Notes under the pieces: model-generated | Database searches by the model: none | What the model saw: only the letters and a program-made list of their open reading frames with translations | What the model was told of the DNA's origin: nothing | Part shown: positions 18,167-25,605 of the stretch, piece after piece | Layout of the letters: each line of letters starts with the position of its first letter | How positions within the stretch are numbered: position 1 is the first letter of the stretch | Assembly (NCBI RefSeq): GCF_003003885.1 | Contig: NZ_PVWN01000050.1 | Coordinates: 1-32,007 of the forward strand | Reading direction: 5' to 3' | DNA length: 32,007 nucleotides | From: Chlorogloea sp. CCALA 695 | GTDB taxonomy: Bacteria > Cyanobacteriota > Cyanobacteriia > Cyanobacteriales > Chroococcidiopsidaceae | Made by a program: the position numbers and the translations under genes

Positions 18167-18513
18167 CCTTTTTGACCCAGTTTCACCGACTGGCTATCAA
18201 TAATCACTAAACTTGGCTCTGCTTCTCGCCCCTCACTAACTCGGACTTGCTGAACCATAGTGCCATTGATTTGCTCTAAAACACCGAACCGACTCCAGGA
18301 GTTGAAGTAGCTATACACCGTTTGCCATGCTGGAAAATCTTTGGGCAAGTTGCGCCATTTTACGCCGTTGTCGGCTCGATAAAAGATGGCATTGAACACC
18401 GAGCGTAAATCTACCTCTCGTCCTCTACCTACTGACTTTTTAGCAGGTAATAGGGGTTCAATCATCTGCCATTCTTGATCCGTCAAGTCACTATCGTAAA
18501 ACACTCTACTCAT
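18130..18513 (-). CDS. IS5-family transposase, N-terminal frame (OrfA)
   Basis: This is the upstream part of the transposase. It holds the N-terminal DUF4096-like region (SDLTDQEWQMIEPLLPA, NAIFYRADNGVKWRNLP, WQTVYSYFNSW) and the first catalytic aspartate in LVIIDSQSVK. The frame is open from 18600, but the family start is MSRVFYDSDLTDQEW at 18513. The frame ends early after reading through a run A5G6 (18163-18173). Beyond it the correct sequence continues in the -1 frame, so the active enzyme needs ribosomal or transcriptional slippage at that run. Confidence 0.85.
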   Translation of the reverse strand: MSRVFYDSDLTDQEWQMIEPLLPAKKSVGRGREVDLRSVFNAIFYRADNGVKWRNLPKDFPAWQTVYSYFNSWSRFGVLEQINGTMVQQVRVSEGREAEPSLVIIDSQSVKLGQKGGRNRAMIAIKR

Positions 18514-18586
18514 CAACACTCCAAGCGGGTAAAGGAATTCTTTATCTATCTCTGATCTCCTTCTCAGTTTCAATACTGCTTCATTT

Positions 18587-18727
18587 TTATTTACAAACAC
18601 TTTCTAAGTCTTCCCATAAAGTCTCCCAGTTTTCTTTTTTCCAAGAGTATGGTCTTTGAAAGAGAGGTATTTGAAATTGTTTACCACCTTCTAGCAAATT
18701 CCGTAGACTGGTTTCTGATGCTTTCAT
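18587..18727 (-). pseudogene. N-terminal stub of a DUF262 (GmrSD-type) protein, interrupted by the IS
   Basis: A GGAG ribosome binding site 5 bp before the ATG at 18727 starts a frame reading MKASETSLRNLLEGGKQF, then IPLFQRPYSWKKENWETLW. This is the DUF262 N-terminal signature (IPxFQRxYxW...W..L) found in GmrS/GmrSD modified-DNA restriction and related defence proteins. After codon 41 (TTA at the target duplication) the frame runs into the insertion sequence and stops five codons later. Joining the sequence across the IS gives nine more codons and a stop, with no DUF262 continuation. The gene was therefore already decayed, or flanking DNA was lost. It is not functional here. Confidence 0.8.
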
Positions 18728-18883
18728 ATTTACTCCATAAACTTTTTCTTATATTTAGTTTTCCCAAATCCAGTATGAAAATTTCTATAAACAACTTATA
18801 TTTTATTGTTGGAGAACAAAATTGAGTTAGAACAATGATTTGACGAAACATTTTAATGTCTTAACTTATACCTTTTACAAACA

Positions 18884-18917
18884 AGTAGTCCCTTCTGCGT
18901 AGGGAGAAAGGACTACT
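18884..18917 (-). terminator. strong stem-loop downstream of acnB
   Basis: AGTAGTCC (18884-18891) pairs perfectly with GGACTACT (18910-18917), and a further TTCT/AGAA pairing lies inside. It lies about 95 bp beyond the acnB stop codon in an otherwise empty spacer and is the likely acnB transcript end. The trailing U-rich sequence is weak. Confidence 0.55.
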
Positions 18918-19010
18918 GAAAGACAATAATTATACGTGCAGACTAGGTACGAATTATACCTTCGTGACGTTTAATTTTGTACAACAGAGATTTTGACTTA
19001 CAATCCGGCT

Positions 19011-21620
19011 TTAACGCAATACACTAGCAGGCATTCCTAAAATATCCTCAATGCGCGGCATTTCTTCTATTGGAATTACTCGCCCTTCGTCTTCAAAACT
19101 GGCAATTTGGTCAAAGTTGAGATAGCGGTACAAATTGTCAGCAAAAGGATTAATTTTATTCGCCACAACCTCCATATATTCCTGCACTGTGGGAATTCGC
19201 CCTAACATGGCACAAACTGCCGCTAATTCCGCCGAACCAAGATAAACTTGCGCTCCTTTGCCCATGCGATTATTGAAGTTGCGTGTTGAAGTCGAAAATA
19301 CTGTTGTCCCATCTCCTACCCGCGCCTGATTGCCCATACACAAGCTGCATCCAGGCATTTCTGTTCTCGCACCCGCCGCGCCAAAGGTGCTGTAAACTCC
19401 TTCTTCTTTTAACTGATGTTCGTCCATCCGCGTTGGGGGACAAATCCACAGCCGAGTTTTGACGGGTGGTTCCCCTTCTAATACCTTTGCTGTAGCGCGG
19501 TAATGACCAATATTTGTCATGCAAGAACCAATAAATACTTCCTGCACCGCATCCCCGGCTACTTCTGATAGTAGTTTGACATTATCCGGGTCATTGGGTG
19601 CGGCAACTATGGGTTCAGTAATATTGTTCAAGTCAATCTCAATAATCTCTGCGTACTCCGCATCGCTATCAGCTTCCATAAGTACCGGATTTGCTAACCA
19701 TTGCTCCATTTTGGCGACGCGACGCATGATAGTACGAGCATCTTCATAACCCCGCGCTACCATATTTGTCATCAGCGCAATATTAGAACGCAGATACTCA
19801 GATACAGTTTCAACACTCAACTTAATCGTACATCCCGAACACGATCGCTCGGCAGTGGCATCAGTAAGTTCAAAAGCTTGCTCTACCTTCAAATCGGGCA
19901 ATCCTTCAATCTCCATAATTCGCCCAGAGAAGATATTTTTTTTGTTCTCCTTAGATACCGTCAATAAACCTTTTTGGATGGCTATATAAGGAATTGCATT
20001 CACAACATCTCGCAGCGTCACTCCTGATTGCAATTGTCCCTTGAACCGGACTAAAACTGACTCCGGCATATCTAAAGGCATTAATCCCAACGCCCCAGCA
20101 AAGGCGACTAAACCCGAACCTGCGGGAAAGGAAATCCCCAAGGGGAAACGGGTATGAGAGTCGCCACCAGTACCTACAGTATCGGGTAACAACATCCGAT
20201 TGAGCCACGAGTGAATAATTCCATCTCCAGGGCGCAACGCAACGCCGCCCCGTTCTGCCATAAAATCGGGTAACTCGTGATGGGTTTTAATATCTACAGG
20301 TTTAGGATAAGCGGCGGTGTGACAGAAACTCTGCATAACTAAATCAGCGCTAAAACCAAGACAAGCAAGCTCTTTGAGTTCGTCACGGGTCATTGGACCT
20401 GTGGTATCTTGAGAACCTACCGTAGTCATAATTGGTTCGCAGGATGTACCAGGGCGTACTCCTACAAGTCCACAAGCTTTACCGACCATTTTTTGAGCTA
20501 GGGTGTAGCCTTTACCTGTGTCTACGGGCGAACGAGGACGAATAAATATAGAACTAGGTTCAATTCCTAACGCTGTTCTAATTTTATCTGTCAAACTACG
20601 CCCAATTAATAGCGGGATACGTCCCCCAGCCCTAACTTCATCGGCGATTGTATCGGGTTGGAGGTTGAAAGTAGAAATTACTTCCCCAGACTCGCTCGTA
20701 ATTTCGCCTTTGTAGGGATAAATAGTAACAATCATCCCGGTTTCTAGCTTAGAAACGTCGCATTGAATTGGTAAAGCGCCGGAGTCTTCAGCAGTATTAA
20801 AAAAGATTGGCGCGATCGCACTTCCTAATATATACCCACCAGAACGCTTATTTGGCACGTAAGGTATATCTTGCCCAATGTGCCACAATACAGAATTTAT
20901 CGCCGATTTACGCGACGAACCCGTACCCACTACATCGCCTACGTAGGCTACAGGATGTCCTTTTTGCTTCAATTGCTCGATAGTTTCTAACGCCCCTGGC
21001 ATCTTTGATTCCAGCATTACCAAAGCGTGCATCGGAATATCGGGGCGGCTTGTGGCGTGAGGCGCGGGAGAAAGATCGTCTGTATTCGTCTCTCCCGGTA
21101 CTTTAAACACTGTTACTGTAATCTTTTCAGCTAAAGGGGGACGATTTGTAAACCACTTCGCTTCTGCCCAAGCATCAATGACTTGTTTAGCATAGGTATT
21201 AGTTTCTGCTAAATCAAAAACATCGTGGAAAGCATCGTACACTAAAACTGTATGACTAAGAGCTTTTACCGCCGCTTTAGCAATTTGTTCATCCTTCGAT
21301 GACAGCAAATCTACCAAACTCCGCACGTTATAGCCGCCGAGCATAGTTCCTAATAATTCTATGGCATAGATAGGCGAAACTAAAGGGCTGCTAATTGTAC
21401 CCTTGGCAATTCCTGTCAAAAATCCAGCTTTTACATACGCCGCCGGATCTACTCCTGGGGAAATGCGATCGCGCAATAAATGCAATAATGTTTCTTCTTC
21501 CCCTATTGGTGACGCTTTCAGTAGTTCGCACAACTCGGAAGTTTGCGGCGCATCTAAAGGTAATGGAGGAATATTTAATTCTGCTCTCTCGGCGGTATGC
21601 TGACGATATTCTTCAAGCAT
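19011..21620 (-). CDS. acnB: aconitate hydratase B
   Basis: Bifunctional aconitase B interconverts citrate and isocitrate, and in some bacteria handles 2-methylisocitrate, in the cytosolic TCA pathway. The 869-aa length and domain order (N-terminal HEAT-like domain, swivel domain at about 165-370, then catalytic domains) match AcnB rather than AcnA. The [4Fe-4S] ligands are C700 (GSCMTN), C758 and C761 (GCSLCMG). [21 protein letters not shown] (483-503) and [11 protein letters not shown] are family blocks. A GGAG ribosome binding site precedes the ATG at 21620. It is divergent from a ferredoxin gene with a 157-bp shared spacer, and a strong stem-loop follows it. Confidence 0.97.
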   Translation of the reverse strand: MLEEYRQHTAERAELNIPPLPLDAPQTSELCELLKASPIGEEETLLHLLRDRISPGVDPAAYVKAGFLTGIAKGTISSPLVSPIYAIELLGTMLGGYNVRSLVDLLSSKDEQIAKAAVKALSHTVLVYDAFHDVFDLAETNTYAKQVIDAWAEAKWFTNRPPLAEKITVTVFKVPGETNTDDLSPAPHATSRPDIPMHALVMLESKMPGALETIEQLKQKGHPVAYVGDVVGTGSSRKSAINSVLWHIGQDIPYVPNKRSGGYILGSAIAPIFFNTAEDSGALPIQCDVSKLETGMIVTIYPYKGEITSESGEVISTFNLQPDTIADEVRAGGRIPLLIGRSLTDKIRTALGIEPSSIFIRPRSPVDTGKGYTLAQKMVGKACGLVGVRPGTSCEPIMTTVGSQDTTGPMTRDELKELACLGFSADLVMQSFCHTAAYPKPVDIKTHHELPDFMAERGGVALRPGDGIIHSWLNRMLLPDTVGTGGDSHTRFPLGISFPAGSGLVAFAGALGLMPLDMPESVLVRFKGQLQSGVTLRDVVNAIPYIAIQKGLLTVSKENKKNIFSGRIMEIEGLPDLKVEQAFELTDATAERSCSGCTIKLSVETVSEYLRSNIALMTNMVARGYEDARTIMRRVAKMEQWLANPVLMEADSDAEYAEIIEIDLNNITEPIVAAPNDPDNVKLLSEVAGDAVQEVFIGSCMTNIGHYRATAKVLEGEPPVKTRLWICPPTRMDEHQLKEEGVYSTFGAAGARTEMPGCSLCMGNQARVGDGTTVFSTSTRNFNNRMGKGAQVYLGSAELAAVCAMLGRIPTVQEYMEVVANKINPFADNLYRYLNFDQIASFEDEGRVIPIEEMPRIEDILGMPASVLR

Positions 21621-21671
21621 TCTTGTAACTCCTCTCTTTTTTTATATCTACTGCCAGATTAGCGCTGCTGC

Positions 21672-21692
21672 TGACATGATTACGGTTTGTCA
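21672..21692. promoter_or_regulatory. inverted repeat in the acnB/ferredoxin divergent spacer
   Basis: TGACA (21672-21676) and TGTCA (21688-21692) form an N11 inverted repeat. CATGAT is also directly repeated about one and a half turns apart (from 21675 and 21691). It lies about 50 bp upstream of acnB and 85 bp upstream of the ferredoxin gene. It could bind a shared regulator of two Fe-S proteins; this is a hypothesis. Confidence 0.35.
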
Positions 21693-21777
21693 TGATACTT
21701 CTCAAACTAAATCCCTAGGAAGTCGCGGTACAATTATTTTTTAAAGCTGTAAGGGCGCTACTCCTACTTATTTCTAT

Positions 21778-22101
21778 ATGCCTCAAACTTACACTGTTCA
21801 AATTCTCCACGCCGGGACAACTCATACAATCCAAGTTCCCGAAGACCAAATTATTCTCAAAGCTGCTGCTGCTGCTGGTTTAGAGTTTCCAAATTCTTGC
21901 AATGCTGGCGTTTGTACTACTTGCGCCGCTCAAATTTTAGAGGGAAGTGTAGAACAAAGTGAAGGTATGGGTATTAGCCTAGAACTTCAACAACAAGGTT
22001 ATGCTCTACTTTGCGTCTCCTATCCTCGGTCTAACTTAAAAATTGAGACAGAAAAAGAAGACCAAGTTTATCATTTACAATTTGGTCAGTTCCAACAATA
22101 G
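21778..22101 (+). CDS. plant-type [2Fe-2S] ferredoxin
   Basis: A 107-aa soluble one-electron carrier with the CxxxxCxxC-x29-C cluster ligands at C41, C46, C49 and C79 (NSCNAGVCTTCA and LLCVSYP). It diverges from the photosynthetic PetF type: EGMGISLELQQQGYALLCVSYP replaces the usual acidic loop sequence, and the C-terminus is extended (HLQFGQFQQ). It is therefore probably an auxiliary ferredoxin. A TACAAT -10-like box lies near 21729-21734. Two further genes follow within 10 bp and with a 4-bp overlap, so it leads a three-gene operon. The cluster type is certain; electron partners are unknown. Confidence 0.93.
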   Translation: MPQTYTVQILHAGTTHTIQVPEDQIILKAAAAAGLEFPNSCNAGVCTTCAAQILEGSVEQSEGMGISLELQQQGYALLCVSYPRSNLKIETEKEDQVYHLQFGQFQQ

Positions 22102-22111
22102 CCCTTAATTT

Positions 22112-22297
22112 ATGACTACCCACTTCATCACCGCCGAAATTAACCTACAAGAAACCCCCGCCCAACTCCACAAAGCTATTGAGTCAGAATTGGCAAAACA
22201 AGGAGAACCCTTGCGCTGGGCGATTACATCGGTAAATGTCCAAAAGCAAACCGCTACGATTGAAGCTGTTGTTACTTTAGAATCACCTCGCGCGTGA
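22112..22297 (+). CDS. small conserved-looking 61-aa protein
   Basis: I do not recognise a named family. The protein (MTTHFITAEINLQETPAQLHKAIESELAKQ..., ending TLESPRA) predicts a beta-alpha-beta-beta pattern: ITAEINL, then a helix QLHKAIESELAKQG, then LRWAITSVNVQ and TATIEAVVTLE. This looks like a small ferredoxin-like or dodecin-sized fold. It starts 10 bp after the ferredoxin gene, and its TGA overlaps the GTG start of the DUF3326 gene (GTGA), so translational coupling is likely. The tight context supports a real gene despite the short length and weak ribosome binding site. Confidence 0.75.
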   Translation: MTTHFITAEINLQETPAQLHKAIESELAKQGEPLRWAITSVNVQKQTATIEAVVTLESPRA

Positions 22298-23343
22298 ATC
22301 ATCCTTACACCGTTGTTTTAATTATACCAACCGGAATTGGGGCAGCGATTGGCGGCTATGCCGGGGATGCTTTACCTGTTGCTCGTGCCATTGCGTCAGT
22401 ATGCGATCGCCTGATCACCCATCCTAATGTCCTCAATGGCGCTCAATTATACTGGTCAATGCCTAACACTCTTTATGTAGAAGGCTATGGGCTTGACAAA
22501 TTTGCCTCGTTATGCTGGGGCTTGCATCCAGTGCGTCAAAATCGGATCGGGTTAGTTCTTGACCGGGGAATTGAACCAGAATTACAAGTTAGGCAACTTC
22601 AAGCTGCCGAAGCTGCTAGAGCAACTTTAGGACTATCTCTAACGGATTACGTAATTACCGATACACCATTAAACGTAGAATTACGCACTTCAAAATCAGG
22701 AGCAAGTTGGGGAACTGTTGAAAATCCCGACAGTTTGTTACGCGCCGCCAAAAAATTAATTGATATTGGGGCAGAAGCGATCGCCGTTGTTGCCCGTTTC
22801 CCTGATGATATTGATAGTGTTGCTCTGGAGCAATATCGTCACGGGCAAGGAGTAGACCCCTTAGCAGGTGCAGAAGCGGTCATTAGTCACTTAGTAGTTA
22901 GAACCTTTAAAATCCCTTGCGCCCATGCTCCAGCCTTATTACCATTGCCTATAGACCCAAATATATCACCGCGCTCGGCGGCAGAAGAACTAGGTTATAC
23001 CTTCTTACCCAGCGTACTTGTAGGCTTAAGTCGCGCTCCTGGGTTTACAACCGAACCTACTTTTAGTAACGATATTTGGGCAAAAGAAGTTGATGCTGTG
23101 GTAGTACCAACAACGGCTTGTGGTGGTAGCGCGATTTTGAGTTTGAGTAATAGCCAAGCCCAAATAATTACCGTAAGCAATTCTACGCAAATGCTCGTTC
23201 CTCCAGCACCGCTAGGCATTAAAGCAATTGAAGTAAACTCGTATTTAGAAGCAATTGGTGTTCTGGTAGCTCATAAAGCCGGGGTAGACTTAGCTAGTTT
23301 TAACCCCACCATTTCACCTTTAAATTGCCTATCGGTAATGTAA
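22294..23343 (+). CDS. DUF3326 family protein
   Basis: A 349-aa protein of the DUF3326 family, conserved in cyanobacteria and photosynthetic eukaryotes and of unknown function. The start VVLIIPTGIGAAIGGYAGDA and the segments SMPNTLYVEGYGLDKF and VVVPTTACGGSAILSLS are characteristic; glycine-rich loops suggest a nucleotide- or cofactor-binding fold, though no standard motif is complete. Translation starts at GTG 22294 within a GTGA overlap with the preceding 61-aa gene. Linkage to a divergent ferredoxin hints at a redox- or chloroplast-type metabolic role, which is inference only. The family call is firm. Confidence 0.85.
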   Translation: MNHPYTVVLIIPTGIGAAIGGYAGDALPVARAIASVCDRLITHPNVLNGAQLYWSMPNTLYVEGYGLDKFASLCWGLHPVRQNRIGLVLDRGIEPELQVRQLQAAEAARATLGLSLTDYVITDTPLNVELRTSKSGASWGTVENPDSLLRAAKKLIDIGAEAIAVVARFPDDIDSVALEQYRHGQGVDPLAGAEAVISHLVVRTFKIPCAHAPALLPLPIDPNISPRSAAEELGYTFLPSVLVGLSRAPGFTTEPTFSNDIWAKEVDAVVVPTTACGGSAILSLSNSQAQIITVSNSTQMLVPPAPLGIKAIEVNSYLEAIGVLVAHKAGVDLASFNPTISPLNCLSVM

Positions 23344-23435
23344 AAAATTAATTTTTTGTTGTACTTTCCCTGATTTCAATCTTAGATACTAAATATTAAG
23401 CCCCCCTTTTGCCAGAAATAGCGGCAATTTAAAAA

Positions 23436-24761
23436 ATGTCTTCCATTACTCTAGAAATTCTGCTCCTTGTCCTGTTGATCGTTGCGAATGGCATATTTTC
23501 CATGTCGGAAATGGCGATTATTTCCTCGCGGAAGGTAAGGCTGCAAAATATGGCAAACCAAGGCAATAAAAAAGCCCGAGTTGCCCTAGACTTAGCTGAG
23601 TCTCCAAATAGATTTTTGTCTACAGTCCAAGTGGGCATTACCCTAATTGGCATTTTAGCGGGTGCTTTTGGGGGCGCTACTATTTCTGAAAAACTAGCCC
23701 AAAATCTAGATCAAGTTCCTTTGTTAGCCCCCTACAGTCAAGGGTTATCTTTTGGCATAGTGGTTATGGCTATCACTTACCTATCTTTGATTGTGGGCGA
23801 ACTTGTCCCTAAACGCCTAGCTTTGAATAATCCCGAAGTAATTGCCGCTACCGTAGCAATGCCTATGAAGGCGATTGCCGCTTTTGCTTCCCCAGTAGTA
23901 CATTTACTTAGCGCTTCAACCGACTTGGTACTGCGAATCATAGGTATTGGCCCATCTACCGAACCCCAAGTAACTGAAGAAGAAATCAAAGTATTAATCG
24001 AGCAAGGTACAGAAGCCGGGATGTTTGAAGAAGCAGAGCAAGACATGGTAGAGCGGGTTTTTAGATTAGGCGATCGCCCTGTTAGTGCTTTAATGACACC
24101 CCGCCCCGATATTGTTTGGCTGGACTTGGAAGACTCCCCCGAAGAAAACCGTAAAAAGATGATGGATAGCGCCAATTCTCGCTTTCCCGTCTGTCAAGGG
24201 GGTTTAGATAATGTTTTAGGTATTATGCCTGTTACAGACTTATTAGCCCGTAGTTTATCGGGGGAAGCCTTAGACTTAACAGTTTCTTTACGTCAGCCCG
24301 TATTTGTCCCTGAAAGCACTCGCGGCTTGAAAGTGCTGGAATTATTTAAACAAACCGGGATTCATATGGCACTTGTAGTCGATGAATACGGCGTGATTCA
24401 AGGTTTAGTAACTTTAAATGACATTTTAGTAGAAATTGTTGGCGATGTTCCTTCCGCCGACGAATTAGACGATCCTCAAGCAGTGCAACGAGAAGATGGT
24501 TCTTGGCTGCTAGACGGAATGCTACCAGTAGATGAATTTTTTAAAATTTTTGCAGTTAATGACTTTCAAGGCGAACATCGCGGTAGCTATCAAACCTTGG
24601 GTGGCTTTGTAATTACCCATTTGGGGCGCATTCCCAACGCCGCCGATCATTTTGAATGGGATGGGATGCGATTTGAAGTGATGGATATGGATGGCAATCG
24701 CGTTGATAAAGTTTTGGTAGTTCCAGCGCAAACGTCCTCAGATTTGCACTTGTCTGATTAA
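23436..24761 (+). CDS. CNNM/CorC (HlyC) family membrane protein with CBS pair
   Basis: A 441-aa inner-membrane protein with an N-terminal DUF21/CNNM transmembrane domain (about 1-180), containing SRKVRLQNMANQGNKKAR and LIVGELVPKRLALNNPE. A CBS-domain pair follows (about 200-320, from ALMTPRPDIVWLD to VLELFKQTGIHMALVVDEYG) and then a CorC/HlyC C-terminal domain (about 335-430, with DGMLPVDEF and TLGGFVITHLGRIP). Such proteins are linked to Mg2+/Co2+ efflux or homeostasis; the older hemolysin label is misleading. It has its own 92-bp upstream spacer, which is AT-rich with no clear Shine-Dalgarno sequence. The architecture is complete and the family is certain; the ion is inferred. Confidence 0.93.
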   Translation: MSSITLEILLLVLLIVANGIFSMSEMAIISSRKVRLQNMANQGNKKARVALDLAESPNRFLSTVQVGITLIGILAGAFGGATISEKLAQNLDQVPLLAPYSQGLSFGIVVMAITYLSLIVGELVPKRLALNNPEVIAATVAMPMKAIAAFASPVVHLLSASTDLVLRIIGIGPSTEPQVTEEEIKVLIEQGTEAGMFEEAEQDMVERVFRLGDRPVSALMTPRPDIVWLDLEDSPEENRKKMMDSANSRFPVCQGGLDNVLGIMPVTDLLARSLSGEALDLTVSLRQPVFVPESTRGLKVLELFKQTGIHMALVVDEYGVIQGLVTLNDILVEIVGDVPSADELDDPQAVQREDGSWLLDGMLPVDEFFKIFAVNDFQGEHRGSYQTLGGFVITHLGRIPNAADHFEWDGMRFEVMDMDGNRVDKVLVVPAQTSSDLHLSD

Positions 24762-24910
24762 ATTGATGCTCGTGAGATAACTTTATATTTTTTTCAGTAA
24801 AGATACTGTACTGCTTTACCTATTCCTACTGCTATTAATTAGATAAGGCTACCAAATAAAAGATTGTTTTAGAGACGGGTTGGCTCTAATCCAAAGCTCT
24901 AAGCTGTAGC

Positions 24911-24940
24911 TTGACAATTAAGATAATTTTATTGTTTACT
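24911..24940 (+). promoter_or_regulatory. possible promoter of the TPR gene
   Basis: A perfect -35 TTGACA (24911-24916) is followed after 18 bp by TTTACT (24935-24940), a poor -10 match. It lies about 40 bp before the TPR gene start. The -35 is striking; the -10 is doubtful. Confidence 0.35.
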
Positions 24941-24977
24941 CGCTTCCCTTAAACCTAACTAAACTTAACTAACTATT

Positions 24978-25433
24978 ATGAACACTTCAGTTGCTAACTT
25001 TGGTCAAACCTCTAACTGTCAGTCTATCGATATTAATATTTGGTTAGATAGAGGTAACGACCTTGCGAATCGGGGTAATTACGCAGAAGCTCTTACCAAC
25101 CTTGATGAAGCTGTGACAGTTCAACCCCAAAATAATGCGGCTTGGGTACTGCGAAGCGTAGTTTTAATCCATCTCAACCGTTACTTAGATGCACTCAATA
25201 GTTGCGATCGCGCTTTGGAAATTGATAACAGCGATAAACAAGCTTGGTTATTTCGCGGTGCAGCATTAAATCATTTGGGTCGTTATAACGAATGTTATGC
25301 CAGCTACGATAAATCTTTGGGAGTCGAGCGGCAAACTCTACGCCAAAAACTTAGCCTCAAACTCAAAGGACTATGGCGTAATTCTTCAGAAGTAAAACCC
25401 CCTCAAGTTGGCAATATTTCTCCTCAACTTTAA
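24978..25433 (+). CDS. TPR-repeat protein
   Basis: A 151-aa soluble protein made of three tetratricopeptide repeats at about 21-54, 55-88 and 89-120. Typical TPR spacing of small and aromatic residues is visible (WLDRGNDLANRGNYAEALTN, WVLRSVVLIHLNRYLDALNS, WLFRGAALNHLGRYNECYAS). A basic tail follows (KLSLKLKGLWRNSSEVK). TPRs form protein-binding surfaces; no partner is evident. It lies 172 bp upstream of the giant kinase gene, with a stem-loop between, so it is probably a separate transcript. Confidence 0.88.
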   Translation: MNTSVANFGQTSNCQSIDINIWLDRGNDLANRGNYAEALTNLDEAVTVQPQNNAAWVLRSVVLIHLNRYLDALNSCDRALEIDNSDKQAWLFRGAALNHLGRYNECYASYDKSLGVERQTLRQKLSLKLKGLWRNSSEVKPPQVGNISPQL

Positions 25434-25468
25434 TTTTTTTACAGAATTTTTAAGTATAAAAGCTTAGA

Positions 25469-25487
25469 CCTCTCTCTTTGCGAGAGG
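25469..25487 (+). terminator. short GC-rich stem-loop after the TPR gene
   Basis: CCTCTC (25469-25474) pairs with GAGAGG (25482-25487) across a 7-nt loop, 35 bp after the TPR stop codon. No U-tract follows, so it is only a candidate terminator. Confidence 0.35.
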
Positions 25488-25605
25488 CATATTAATACAT
25501 ACACAATAAATTTAATAAAAAGATTTTTATTGTTCGCTTAAAGTGTGAATTTTTAGTTGAAATTGGGCAAACTAAAGCTACATACCGTAAATTTTTTAAA
25601 AAATA

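Larger units (their letters stand above)
17663..18604 (-). mobile_element. IS5-family insertion sequence, complete, 942 bp
   Basis: The element is bounded by 15-bp perfect terminal inverted repeats (GAAAGTGTTTGTAAA at 17663-17677 and its complement at 18590-18604). It is flanked by a 3-bp target duplication TAA (17660-17662 and 18605-18607). It carries one DDE transposase split over two frames on the minus strand. Size, inverted repeats, short TNA-type target duplication and transposase sequence fit the IS427-like subgroup of IS5. Intact ends and direct repeats indicate recent simple insertion. It interrupts a DUF262 gene. Confidence 0.9.

Noticed and set aside
19270-20208. Several open frames overlapping acnB on both strands
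   Set aside because: They are shadow frames of a long, well-matched acnB coding sequence and have no family features of their own.
24254-24731. Minus-strand frames within the CNNM/CorC gene
   Set aside because: They mirror the codon pattern of the strong plus-strand gene and match no family.
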